Positions 7,669 to 15,320 of a stretch of DNA of 18,184 bases are shown in pieces; the stretch's first letter is position 1; each line of letters starts with the position of its first letter. The position numbers and the translations under genes are program-made. The stretch comes from Candidatus Aminicenantes bacterium UBA4085 (GTDB lineage: Bacteria; Acidobacteriota; Aminicenantia; Aminicenantales; UBA4085): contig DFYJ01000003.1 of the NCBI GenBank assembly GCA_002383325.1, forward strand, positions 25,144 to 43,327. Direction: 5' to 3'. The notes under the pieces are model-generated. The model saw only the letters and a program-made list of their open reading frames with translations, did not search any database and was not told where the DNA came from.

Positions 7669-8259
7669 TCATTCGTAGGACTTGAAGGTCAGGGGACCCC
7701 CGTCCGTGAATTCCAGATCGATCGTCTGGAAGCCGAACTTGGCCAGGACCCGGGTCAGCAGGGCGCTGGTATTCGCTTCGGCCCGCTTGCGCAGTCCCAG
7801 CCCGTCCAGGCTCCGCCGCACGTCGGCATCGGCCTGGCGGAGGAATTCCTCCATGTCGTCCAGGCGGATGGGATTGAGGAATCGGCTGGAGGTGTAGCTG
7901 CGGTCGACCTCGACCTTCTCGAAGGGATAGGAGTAAGCCACGATCTCGACCGGCGGCAGGGTCACCCGGATGGATTTGCCGGACACGATCACGTCCGTGG
8001 CCTTCAACTTGCCCAGGTCGATGCCGGCCGTGATCTCAATCTTGGAGAAGGCCAGGAAGGAAGCGTTGCGCAGCTTGATGAAGACGCGCTTCTCCTTCTC
8101 GCCCCAGATGACTTTGTGGAATGTGAACTTGACGGTGGCCAGCTTGGCGGCGCTCTTCAGCCGGTTGAGCAGCTCGCTTTTACCGTCGCCCGGGGCGCAC
8201 CCGGACGCAAGAAGCAGAAGAAACGCTGCCAGGACGGCCCAGGCCCCGTTTTTCTTCAT
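7669..8259 (-). CDS. DUF4230 lipoprotein
   Basis: A 196-residue protein with a lipoprotein signal: MKKNGAWAVLAAF, then LLLLASGC, with C21 as the lipidated cysteine. The rest reads as a DUF4230 domain: LATVKFTFHKVI at the start, ITAGIDLGKLKATDV and the IRVTLPPVEIVAY strand in the middle, then a charged helix (EEFLRQADADVRRSL) and FQTIDLEF at the end. The function of the family is not known. The ATG at 8259 is chosen because it gives a clean signal peptide and has GGGAGG upstream; the frame could open at 8322 but would add 21 residues of poor sequence. It is the first gene of the operon and has a TATAAT element about 45 nt upstream. The downstream gene belongs to the same family, so the two may work together. 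Confidence 0.75.
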   Translation of the reverse strand: MKKNGAWAVLAAFLLLLASGCAPGDGKSELLNRLKSAAKLATVKFTFHKVIWGEKEKRVFIKLRNASFLAFSKIEITAGIDLGKLKATDVIVSGKSIRVTLPPVEIVAYSYPFEKVEVDRSYTSSRFLNPIRLDDMEEFLRQADADVRRSLDGLGLRKRAEANTSALLTRVLAKFGFQTIDLEFTDGGPLTFKSYE

Positions 8260-8304
8260 AGTCTCCCTCCCTTGGCCGCGCCTTCCGGCAAGCGGCTCGG
8301 CCCC

Positions 8305-8310
8305 ATTATA
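8305..8310 (-). promoter_or_regulatory. -10 element of the DUF4230/glycosidase operon
   Basis: A perfect TATAAT on the minus strand (8310-8305) lies 45 nt upstream of the lipoprotein start, predicting a leader of about 40 nt. No convincing -35 hexamer is present at 16-18 nt. Confidence 0.5.
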
Positions 8311-8374
8311 CGCCATTGGCAATAAAAGAAGGCTTGGGAAGAGGAAGATGGCGGAGCGGCGGAGAGGCGGCCGT

Positions 8375-8600
8375 CTATTTAGAGGCGTCCCGGACAGCCT
8401 TCTTCAGGCCGGGATGGATGGCGACCTTGCGGGCCTCGGCCTGCTCCAGAGCCTCGCGGGCTTTGGCGACCTTGCCTTGGACATAGAGCAGGTTGATCAG
8501 GTTGCCCGCCGCGCCGGCATGCTCCGGCTCGACCGCCAGGGCCGCCCGGTAGGAGGCCTCGGCTTCGGCCGCTCGACGGCTTGATCGAACCCCCTCGTCC
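8375..8600 (-). pseudogene. C-terminal TPR-repeat remnant
   Basis: On the minus strand the frame ending at the TAG at 8375-8377 encodes AEAEASYRAALAVEPEHAG and then NLLYVQGKVAKAREALEQA. This is the regular helix-turn-helix pattern of tetratricopeptide repeats, about two repeats long, ending IHPGLKKAVRDASK. Upstream of about 8600 the translation loses repeat character. The only in-frame start is a GTG at 8641 without a clear ribosome binding site. The missing 5' part would have to lie where the S9 peptidase gene now begins. I read this as the surviving tail of a truncated TPR protein. A short intact TPR protein of 88 residues is the alternative. Confidence 0.5.
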
Positions 8601-8624
8601 TGCTCCGGAGAACGGCCCTGTTTG

Positions 8625-8633
8625 TGGTAGGAT
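8625..8633 (+). promoter_or_regulatory. Extended -10 element of the S9 peptidase gene
   Basis: TGG-TAGGAT lies 26 nt upstream of the peptidase ATG, predicting a leader of about 20 nt that still contains GGAGG at 8650-8654. The hexamer matches TATAAT at four positions and no -35 is visible. Confidence 0.35.
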
Positions 8634-8659
8634 GGAGCCACTTCCCCTCGGAGGCTCTC

Positions 8660-10669
8660 ATGAATAAGGCAGCCCTTCCCCTCATCCTAGCGGCCCTGCT
8701 GGTCGTATCCGCGCCGGCGGCGGCCCAGGCCAAGCGCGTCCCCACCGTCGACGATCTCCTGGCTCTCAAGTCCGTCGGCGGCGTCCGCCTCTCCCCCGAC
8801 GGCCGCTGGGCGGCTTACATGGTCACCGAGGCCGACCTCGAACAGGACGCCTTCGTCAGCCGGATCTGGCTGGCCGAGACCGCCTCCGGGAAAAGCTTCC
8901 AGCTGACCCGCGGCGAGAAGTCCTGCTCCAATCCCGAGTGGTCCCCCGACGGCCGCTGGCTCACATTCGTCAGCGCCAGGATCGGGGACAAGGGCCAGAT
9001 CTTCGCCATCCGCCCGGACGGGGGCGAAGCCCTCGTCCTGACCAAGTCCGAGACCGGCGTCGGTGGCTACGAATGGTCGCCGGACGGGAGCCGCATCGCC
9101 TTCCTGACGCCGGATCAGGCGCCCAAGGAGGCCAAGGACCGCAAGGCTGCCTTAGGTGATTACGAGGTCGTCCGGCGCGAGTATGTCTTCAGCCACCTCT
9201 GGACGATCGACGTCGGGGCCGCCTTCAAGGAGCCCCAGGCCGGGACGCGGTGGACTCAGAGCCGGGATTTTACGGTCAACTCCTTCTCCTGGTCGCCCGA
9301 CGGGAAGCGCCTGGCCTTCAGCGCCTCGCTCAACGCCGATCTGATCAACAGCGGCACAAGCGACATCTGGATTCTCGACCTGGAGGGAGGCGCGACCCGC
9401 AAGCTCGTCGCCCAGCCCGGCCCGGACAACGGGCCGCGCTGGTCCCCCGACGGGCGCTCGATCCTCTTCTCCAGCGCCATGGGCCATTCGGATTACTACG
9501 CCGCCAACACCCGGCTGGCCATCGTCCCGGCCGAAGGAGGCACGCCCCGTTCCCTGACCGACGCCTTTGACGAGAATCCCTCCTATGTTGCCTGGACGGC
9601 GGATGGCGTCTACTTCGCCGCCTCGCAGAAGATGAACGCCCATCTCTTCCGGTTGAACCCCGCCGACCTTAAGATCGAGCGGATGACTTCTCCCGACGCC
9701 TTCGTCGGCAGCGGGTATTCCTTCGCCAAGGACGGCCGGACCTTCGCCTTCATCTCGGCTTCGCCGACGACGCTGTCCGAAGTCTGCGTCTCAGCCCTGC
9801 CCTTCGCCTCCCGGACCCTGACCCATATGACCGACCAGGCCGCGCCCTTCATCCTCGGCACGCGGGAAGTCATCTCCTGGAAGAGCCGGGACGGGGCGGC
9901 CATCGAGGGCGTCCTGATCAAACCGGCCGACTTCGATCCCTCCCGCCGATACGCCCTGCTCTGTGTCATCCACGGCGGCCCGACCGGGACGGACCGGCCG
10001 CTTCTCCTCTCCCCCGACGCCCGCTACTACCCGGGCGATATCTGGGCCGCGCGGGGAGCGTTGATCCTCAAAGTCAATTACCGTGGCAGCGCCGGCTACG
10101 GTGAAGCCTTCCGCCGCCTGAATTATCGCAACCTGGGGGTCGGCGACGCCTGGGACGTGATCTCCGGCGTCGACTTTCTGGTCGCCAAGGGCTGGGTTGA
10201 CCCGGCCCGGGTCGGCTGCATGGGCTGGAGCCAGGGCGGCTATATCTCGGCCTTCCTGACCACGTCTTCGGACCGCTTCAAGGCCATCTCGGTCGGGGCG
10301 GGCATCTCCAATTGGGCAACGTACTATTACAATACCGACATCACCCCATTCACGATCAACTATCTGGGCGACGACCCGGCCGACGACCCGGCCGTCTACG
10401 CCAAGACTTCACCGATGACGTACATCAAGAAGGCCCGCACGCCGACCCTGATCCAGCATGGCGAATTCGACCGCCGGGTGCCTATCCCCAATGCCTACGA
10501 GCTCAGGCAGGGCCTGGAGGACCGCGGCGTCCCGGTGGAGATGGTCGTCTACAAGGGCTACGGGCACGGCATCACCAAGCCCAAGTCCATGCGGGCCGTC
10601 ATGAATCACAACCTGGCCTGGTTCGGCCACTATATCTTCGGTGATCCCAAGCCCGACTTGGCAAAATGA
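8660..10669 (+). CDS. Exported S9 family prolyl oligopeptidase-type peptidase
   Basis: A 669-residue serine peptidase that removes dipeptides or cuts short peptides, as dipeptidyl-peptidase and acylaminoacyl-peptidase relatives do. It begins with a Sec signal peptide (MNKAALPLILAALLVVS, cleavage near AAAQA). Residues about 30-390 form a beta-propeller with repeated W-SPDGR motifs. The C-terminal alpha/beta-hydrolase domain has the nucleophile S524 in GWSQGG, D604 in GEFDRRVP and H636 in GYGHG, a complete triad. The ATG at 8660 has GGAGG five nt upstream; the frame also opens at 8624 but would bury the signal peptide. Its stop overlaps the next gene as ATGA, so the two are translationally coupled. 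Its promoter lies in the TPR remnant. Confidence 0.92.
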   Translation: MNKAALPLILAALLVVSAPAAAQAKRVPTVDDLLALKSVGGVRLSPDGRWAAYMVTEADLEQDAFVSRIWLAETASGKSFQLTRGEKSCSNPEWSPDGRWLTFVSARIGDKGQIFAIRPDGGEALVLTKSETGVGGYEWSPDGSRIAFLTPDQAPKEAKDRKAALGDYEVVRREYVFSHLWTIDVGAAFKEPQAGTRWTQSRDFTVNSFSWSPDGKRLAFSASLNADLINSGTSDIWILDLEGGATRKLVAQPGPDNGPRWSPDGRSILFSSAMGHSDYYAANTRLAIVPAEGGTPRSLTDAFDENPSYVAWTADGVYFAASQKMNAHLFRLNPADLKIERMTSPDAFVGSGYSFAKDGRTFAFISASPTTLSEVCVSALPFASRTLTHMTDQAAPFILGTREVISWKSRDGAAIEGVLIKPADFDPSRRYALLCVIHGGPTGTDRPLLLSPDARYYPGDIWAARGALILKVNYRGSAGYGEAFRRLNYRNLGVGDAWDVISGVDFLVAKGWVDPARVGCMGWSQGGYISAFLTTSSDRFKAISVGAGISNWATYYYNTDITPFTINYLGDDPADDPAVYAKTSPMTYIKKARTPTLIQHGEFDRRVPIPNAYELRQGLEDRGVPVEMVVYKGYGHGITKPKSMRAVMNHNLAWFGHYIFGDPKPDLAK

Positions 10670-11463
10670 GGCTTAAAGAAAGGTTCTCGTCAAATTTCGG
10701 GGTGCGCGCTTCGGGGCATCGTCCCGGCGGCTCGGGCGGCGGCGATGTCTTCCTGTCGGTGGTCATCCCCGCCTTCAACGAGGAGGCCCGCATCGGGGAA
10801 ACCCTGCGCAAGATCCGGGCCTACCTCGAGACCCGACCCGATCCGTTCGAGATCATCGTCGTCGGCGACGGCTGCCGCGACCGGACCTGCGCGGTCGCGG
10901 CCGCTTGCTTGCGGGAGGAGGGGCGTGACCGGGTTCTGGAGCGGTCCGAGAACAGGGGCAAAGGGCGGGCCGTGGCCGAGGGCGTTGCAGCCGCCCGCGG
11001 GGGGCTGATTCTCTTCAGCGACGCCGACCTCTCGACCCCGATCGAGGAGATCGAGAAGCTCCTGCCCCTGGCCGGGGAGGGCTTCGATGTCGTCATCGGC
11101 TCGCGGGCCCTGCCGGATTCCGACGTTCAGGTCCGCCAGCGCCGCCCGCGCGAGAGCATGGGCAAGATCTTCAACGTCTTGGTGAGGCTGCTCGTCCTGC
11201 CCGGCATTAGGGACACTCAATGCGGCTTCAAACTCTTCCGCCGCGAGGCCGCCCGCGACATCTTTCCCCGCCTGCGCATCGACGGCTTCAGCTTCGACGT
11301 CGAGGCCCTCTACCTGGCCCGCAAGCGGGGCTGGCGCATCGCCCAGGCGCCAGTTATTTGGCGGAACTCTCCCCGGAGCCGAGTGCGCATCGTCCGCTCC
11401 TCGGCCGCCATGCTCCGTGACCTGCTCCGCATCCGCCGACTTCACCGGCACGATGCTTTTTAA
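10666..11463 (+). CDS. GT2 glycosyltransferase, dolichyl-phosphate glucosyltransferase-like
   Basis: A 265-residue family 2 glycosyltransferase that would move a sugar from a nucleotide donor to a polyprenyl phosphate or similar acceptor at the inner membrane face. Motifs in order: SVVIPAFNEE (31-40), GDGCRDRT (67-74, usually DGSxDGT), the metal-binding DADLSTP (119-125), GSRALPDS, and DTQCGFKLFR (183-192), all typical of ALG5/DPM1-like enzymes. No transmembrane helix is evident. The start is the ATG of the ATGA overlap with the peptidase stop; the first 27 residues are outside the conserved domain, so a later non-ATG start is possible. The pairing with an exported peptidase is unusual, and the sequence does not show why they are coupled. 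Confidence 0.85.
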   Translation: MRLKERFSSNFGVRASGHRPGGSGGGDVFLSVVIPAFNEEARIGETLRKIRAYLETRPDPFEIIVVGDGCRDRTCAVAAACLREEGRDRVLERSENRGKGRAVAEGVAAARGGLILFSDADLSTPIEEIEKLLPLAGEGFDVVIGSRALPDSDVQVRQRRPRESMGKIFNVLVRLLVLPGIRDTQCGFKLFRREAARDIFPRLRIDGFSFDVEALYLARKRGWRIAQAPVIWRNSPRSRVRIVRSSAAMLRDLLRIRRLHRHDAF

Positions 11464-11755
11464 ACTCCCATCTCCTGGAAATCTACGGGACGGAGTGCCG
11501 GCCAACGGCGAAATCGCGAGGGCCTAGCCTTTTCCACATCTCCCCGAGGGAAGCCAGCGGCCGCCGGAGTATGTTTGAGCACGAGACTCGCTGAGGCAAT
11601 AGAGATGGAGTGGGCAGTTGAACGGATTCCGTCAGATAGGAATGCGGAGTTGCGGAGGCGCCGAGGGGATCGGTGGGAAAGGCGTTAAAGGCCCGAAGCC
11701 GCCGGGACGGCACCCCGGCCCGCATTTCCGGGAGATGGACTACCAAAGCGCTCGA
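11464..11755. other. Intergenic stretch between converging genes
   Basis: No convincing gene is present. The minus-strand frame across it (11746-11483) has no recognisable domain and no repeat or signal pattern. The stretch holds a perfect 6-bp hairpin, GCCGGG (11701-11706) and CCCGGC (11714-11719), just downstream of the lactate permease stop. It also contains the phrase GTTTGAGCACGAGACTCGCT (11573-11592), which looks like intergenic repeat material, although only one copy is in the window. Confidence 0.4.
11701..11719 (-). terminator. Hairpin downstream of lactate permease
   Basis: A perfect 6-bp GC stem with a 7-nt loop lies 37 nt past the permease stop on the minus strand and is followed there by a second small GGC-TTCG-GCC hairpin (11699-11689). 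No T tract follows, so termination would be weak or factor-assisted. Confidence 0.3.
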
Positions 11756-13363
11756 TCAGAGCACGTAGGCCTGGAGCATGACCAGCAGGCCCATCAGCCC
11801 GGCCAAGGCCAGGCTGTGGAAGAAGACGTAGCGCAGGATCTCGCCCTCATGGCCGTACCAGCGAGTAGCCGTGCTGGCCACCACGATGCTCTGGGCGTCG
11901 ATCATCTTGCCCATGACCCCGCCCGAGCTGTTGGCTGCGGCCATGAGCAGCGGATCCAAGCCGAGCTGGCGGGCGGTGATGGTCTGCAGGCTGCCGAAGA
12001 GGACGTTGGAGGACGTGTCGGAGCCGGTCAAGGCCACGCCCAGCCAGCCAAGCATGGCCCCGAAGAACGGGTAGAGGACACCGGTCCGGGCGAAGGCTAA
12101 ACCCATGGCCGCGTCCAGGCCGCCGTAGCGGGTGACGAAGCCGACGGCCATCATGGCGGCCACCGTCAGAAGCGAGAAACGGACCCGCTTGAGAGTCTGC
12201 AGCCAGGCCCGGACGATAAAGCGCAGGGAGCAGCCCATGACCGCGGCCGCGAGCAGGGCGGCCAGGAAGATGCCCGTCCCGGTTGCCGAAAGCCAATTGA
12301 GACTGAAAATCGCCGGCTCGGGTGCCGCCGCAAGAACGACCGGCGGGACGCGCAGCACGAGGCCGTCCAATCCGGGCACGGCCATCTTGATAGCCGACAG
12401 CCCGTCCAGGGCCCGCTTGATGCCCGGAACACCCCAGGCAAAGACGACCAAGCAAAGGATGAGCCAGGGCGCCCAGGCCCGACCGATCTGGCCGCGGGAC
12501 GGCGGCGCCTCCTTCTCCGGAGCCTCCCCGCTCCCATCCGTCCAAAGCCGCCGCGGCGACCAGAGCCTGAGGAATCCGGCCAATCCGGCGATCGACAGGA
12601 CCGCCGCTCCGACGTCGGCCAGCCAGGGTCCGTGGAAGTTCGAGATCAGGAACTGCGGCAGGGCGAAAGTCAGCCCGGCCGCGGCCAGGGCCGGCCAGAC
12701 TTCGAGCATGCCGCGGAACCCGGCGTAGGCCCAAACCAGCCAAAAGGGAATGATCAGCGAGAAGAGCGGCAACTGGCGGCCGACCATGGCGCTCAAGGCC
12801 CGTACATCCAGCCCGGTCACGCCGGCCAGGGCGATGATCGGCGTGCCTAGAGCGCCGAAGGCAACCGGGGCGGTGTTGGCGATCAGCGAGAGCCCGGAGG
12901 CCGCCAGCGGCGTGAAGCCCAGCCCGATGAGGATGGCGGCCGAGACGGCCACGGGAGTGCCAAAACCCGCCGCGCCCTCGAAAAAGGCCCCGAAGGAGAA
13001 GGCGATCAGCAGAAGCTGCAGCCGCCTATCCCGGGTGATCCGCTCCAGACTCGTGCGGATGGTCCTGAAATGCCCCATCCCGTCGACCAGGGAATAGAGG
13101 AAGATGACGTTGAGAATGATCCAGCCGATCGGGAAGAGGCCGTAGGCGGCTCCGAAAGCCGCCGCGGCCGCGCCGCGCCCCGCCGGCATGCCGAATCCCA
13201 GGACGGCTGCGAGCAGTGCCGCGGCCAGTCCGAGCAGGGCCGCCCAGTGGGCCCGCAGCTTGAGGAAAGCCAAGGAGCCGAGCAGGACGAAGATCGGCAG
13301 GGCGGCCAGGAGGGCGGATGGCAGCCAATGGCCGAGAGGGTCATAAGCCTGGCTCCAAGGCAT
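11756..13363 (-). CDS. lctP: L-lactate permease
   Basis: A 535-residue inner-membrane transporter of the lactate permease family, which imports lactate (and often glycolate) with protons. The chain is hydrophobic throughout with about 12-14 predicted helices. Two family signatures are clear: GAFFEGAAGFGTPVAVSAAI near 125-145, and GSDTSSNVLFGSLQ followed by AANSSGGVMGKMIDAQS in the C-terminal half. Length is normal. The start at 13363 has GAGGAG 8 nt upstream and a TGCTATAAT promoter just before. It is divergent from the amidase gene and stands alone, without lactate dehydrogenase or regulator genes in the window. Confidence 0.93.
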   Translation of the reverse strand: MPWSQAYDPLGHWLPSALLAALPIFVLLGSLAFLKLRAHWAALLGLAAALLAAVLGFGMPAGRGAAAAAFGAAYGLFPIGWIILNVIFLYSLVDGMGHFRTIRTSLERITRDRRLQLLLIAFSFGAFFEGAAGFGTPVAVSAAILIGLGFTPLAASGLSLIANTAPVAFGALGTPIIALAGVTGLDVRALSAMVGRQLPLFSLIIPFWLVWAYAGFRGMLEVWPALAAAGLTFALPQFLISNFHGPWLADVGAAVLSIAGLAGFLRLWSPRRLWTDGSGEAPEKEAPPSRGQIGRAWAPWLILCLVVFAWGVPGIKRALDGLSAIKMAVPGLDGLVLRVPPVVLAAAPEPAIFSLNWLSATGTGIFLAALLAAAVMGCSLRFIVRAWLQTLKRVRFSLLTVAAMMAVGFVTRYGGLDAAMGLAFARTGVLYPFFGAMLGWLGVALTGSDTSSNVLFGSLQTITARQLGLDPLLMAAANSSGGVMGKMIDAQSIVVASTATRWYGHEGEILRYVFFHSLALAGLMGLLVMLQAYVL

Positions 13364-13384
13364 GGCGGGCGCTCCTCGCCGGGC

Positions 13385-13393
13385 ATTATAGCA
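13385..13393 (-). promoter_or_regulatory. Extended -10 promoter of lctP
   Basis: The minus strand reads TGCTATAAT (13393-13385), a perfect extended -10. It predicts a start near 13378 and a leader of about 15 nt that begins at the GAGGAG ribosome binding site. No good -35 is needed or seen. Confidence 0.65.
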
Positions 13394-13410
13394 GAAGGCC
13401 GCCGGCTCCT

Positions 13411-13439
13411 TTGAACCGGGGGTCGTTTTTCCATATGCT
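13411..13439 (+). promoter_or_regulatory. Candidate promoter of the amidase gene
   Basis: TTGAAC (13411-13416), a 17-nt spacer and TATGCT (13434-13439), each four of six matches. The predicted start is near 13446, giving a 31-nt leader. It interleaves closely with the divergent lctP promoter. Confidence 0.4.
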
Positions 13440-13476
13440 AGGAGCCGCCGCCGGACTGGCGGAGAAAGGGGCTTCC

Positions 13477-15213
13477 ATGCAGGAAACGGACGGATTAGCT
13501 CTGAACCGCCGACGATTCATCGAATACTTCTCCACCCTCGGACTGGGAGCGACCCTCCTGCCGGGAGCCCTGCTGGCCCGGGCCCAGGACGCGCCCATAG
13601 TTATTTCGACTATGGTCGGGGAAGCGGCCCGGGTGGCCGGCATCGCCCTGGGGGCCGACGCCGAAAAGCGGATCGCCGAGGATCTAAGCCGCAAGGGCGG
13701 CCTGCTGGACGGCTACCGGACTCTGCGCGGGATGAAGCTGGGCAACGACACCCCTTCGGCCCTGGTCTTCAATCCCCTCCTCCCGGGGTTCAGGCTGCCC
13801 CTGGCCCGGGGCGTCTTCAAGCCCTCCCGGCCCAAGGTCGCCCGACCCAAGACGGAAGAGGACCTGGCCTTCCTGCCAGTCACCCATTTGGCCCGACTGA
13901 TCCAGAGCCGCGCCGTCTCCTCGACCGAATTGACCAAGCTCTACCTGGCCCGGCTGAAAAAGCACGATCCGGACCTGCGCTGCGTCGTGACTCTGACCGA
14001 GGAGCTGGCCCTCAAGCAGGCCGCCAAGGCCGATGAGGAGATCAAGGCCGGGAAGTACCGCGGCCCGCTGCACGGCATCCCCTGGGGAGCCAAGGACCTC
14101 CTGGCGGTCAAGGGCTATAAGACCACTTTCGGCGCCTCGCCTTACAAGGACCAGACGATCGATCTCGACGCAACGGTCTTCACCCGGCTGACGGAAGCCG
14201 GGGCGGTGCTGGTCGCCAAGCTGACCATGGGAGCCCTGGCCATGGGCGACCGCTGGTTCGGCGGCCAGACCAAGAGCCCCTGGGATGAAAAGAATCCCTC
14301 GACCGGCTCGAGCGGGTCCTCCGCCGGGCCCGCCTCCGCGACGGCGGCCGGACTGGTCGGCTTCGCCATCGGCTCGGAAACGCGCGGCTCGATCATGTCC
14401 CCCTCGGCCCGCTGCGGCGTGACGGGACTGCGTCCGACCTTCGGCCGCGTCAGCCGGTACGGCGCCATGGCTTTGAGCTGGACCATGGACAAGCTGGGCC
14501 CCCTGTGCCGTTCGGCTGAGGATTGCGCCCTGGTCCTCAAGACGATCAACGGCCCGGATGGCAGGGACAACCACGTCATTGACGCACCGTTCGACTGGGA
14601 CGCCGGCCGGGATGTGCGCCGCCTGCGCGTCGGCTACGTCAAGGCCGACCATGGGAGCGCCGTTCCGGACGATCCCCGCAATCCAGCGCGGGCCGAGCGC
14701 CAGAGGCAGGCCCGCAAGACGGCCGCGGAGGCCCTGCAGGTTATCCGCTCGCTGGGCGTCACGCTGATCCCCATCGAGATGCCCAAGATGGACACGGCGC
14801 CGATCGACTTCGTCCTGACCACGGAGGCCTCCGCCGCCTTCGACGAATTGGTCCTCTCCGACCGCTTCGACGGGATGTCGGCCGAGCCCGAGCGCAGCGG
14901 CTGGGTCGGCTCTTTGCGCCTGCATCAGCTCGTCCCGGCCGTGGCCTACATTCAGGCCAACCGGGCCCGTTATCGCCTGATGGAGACGTTCGCCGGAGTC
15001 TTTAGCGGCATCGACCTGTTCATCGGCAGCCAGCTCGGGGTCACCAACCTGACCGGCCATCCGGAGATCAGCCTGGTGCCCGGATTCAATGCGCAGGGCC
15101 AGCCGGCCAGCCTGCGCTTCACCGGCCGCCTGTTCGGCGAGGAGGATATCCTGCTGCTGGCCCACGCCTTCCAGCTAGCGACGGACTTCCATCTCCGGCG
15201 GCCTCCCCTCTAA
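13477..15213 (+). CDS. Tat-exported amidase (amidase signature family)
   Basis: A 578-residue amidase-signature hydrolase, which cleaves carboxamides or short amide-linked substrates. The N-terminus has a twin-arginine motif (NRRRFIEYF) and a hydrophobic segment ending near LLARAQ, so the enzyme is predicted to be exported folded. The Ser-cisSer-Lys triad is visible: K206 in GAKDLL, S278 in TGSSGSS and S305 in ETRGSI. The GSSGSSAG loop departs slightly from the usual GGSSGGSAA, and TRGS replaces TGGS, but the catalytic residues remain. The start is set by the Tat signal and the GGAG/AAAGGGG purine tract upstream; the open frame extends further 5' only as non-coding sequence. A GatA role is unlikely because of the export signal and lack of gatB or gatC. 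Confidence 0.88.
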   Translation: MQETDGLALNRRRFIEYFSTLGLGATLLPGALLARAQDAPIVISTMVGEAARVAGIALGADAEKRIAEDLSRKGGLLDGYRTLRGMKLGNDTPSALVFNPLLPGFRLPLARGVFKPSRPKVARPKTEEDLAFLPVTHLARLIQSRAVSSTELTKLYLARLKKHDPDLRCVVTLTEELALKQAAKADEEIKAGKYRGPLHGIPWGAKDLLAVKGYKTTFGASPYKDQTIDLDATVFTRLTEAGAVLVAKLTMGALAMGDRWFGGQTKSPWDEKNPSTGSSGSSAGPASATAAGLVGFAIGSETRGSIMSPSARCGVTGLRPTFGRVSRYGAMALSWTMDKLGPLCRSAEDCALVLKTINGPDGRDNHVIDAPFDWDAGRDVRRLRVGYVKADHGSAVPDDPRNPARAERQRQARKTAAEALQVIRSLGVTLIPIEMPKMDTAPIDFVLTTEASAAFDELVLSDRFDGMSAEPERSGWVGSLRLHQLVPAVAYIQANRARYRLMETFAGVFSGIDLFIGSQLGVTNLTGHPEISLVPGFNAQGQPASLRFTGRLFGEEDILLLAHAFQLATDFHLRRPPL

Positions 15214-15287
15214 GGCCGCGGCCGGCGGCCGGGATCCGGTCCGGGGGCTCGACGATCGGATCGAGTTGTGGTAATTTCCCCGGTGGA

Positions 15288-15304
15288 CGGCGGGTAGACC
15301 GCCG
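15288..15304 (+). promoter_or_regulatory. Leader hairpin before the protealysin gene
   Basis: CGGCGG and CCGCCG form a perfect 6-bp stem with a GTAGA loop, ending 16 nt before the ATG and abutting the GAGGGGGGAA ribosome binding site. It could tune translation. A weak TGGTAATTT extended -10 lies at 15269-15277. Confidence 0.3.
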
Positions 15305-15320
15305 CCGCGAGGGGGGAACG

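Noticed and set aside
13684..15165. 493-residue minus-strand frame opposite the amidase
   Set aside because: Shadow of the amidase, whose Lys and both Ser catalytic residues are intact on the plus strand.
13477..15213. GatA subunit of Glu-tRNA amidotransferase
   Set aside because: A Tat signal, altered GGSSGGS and TGGS loops and absence of gatB/gatC favour an exported amidase.
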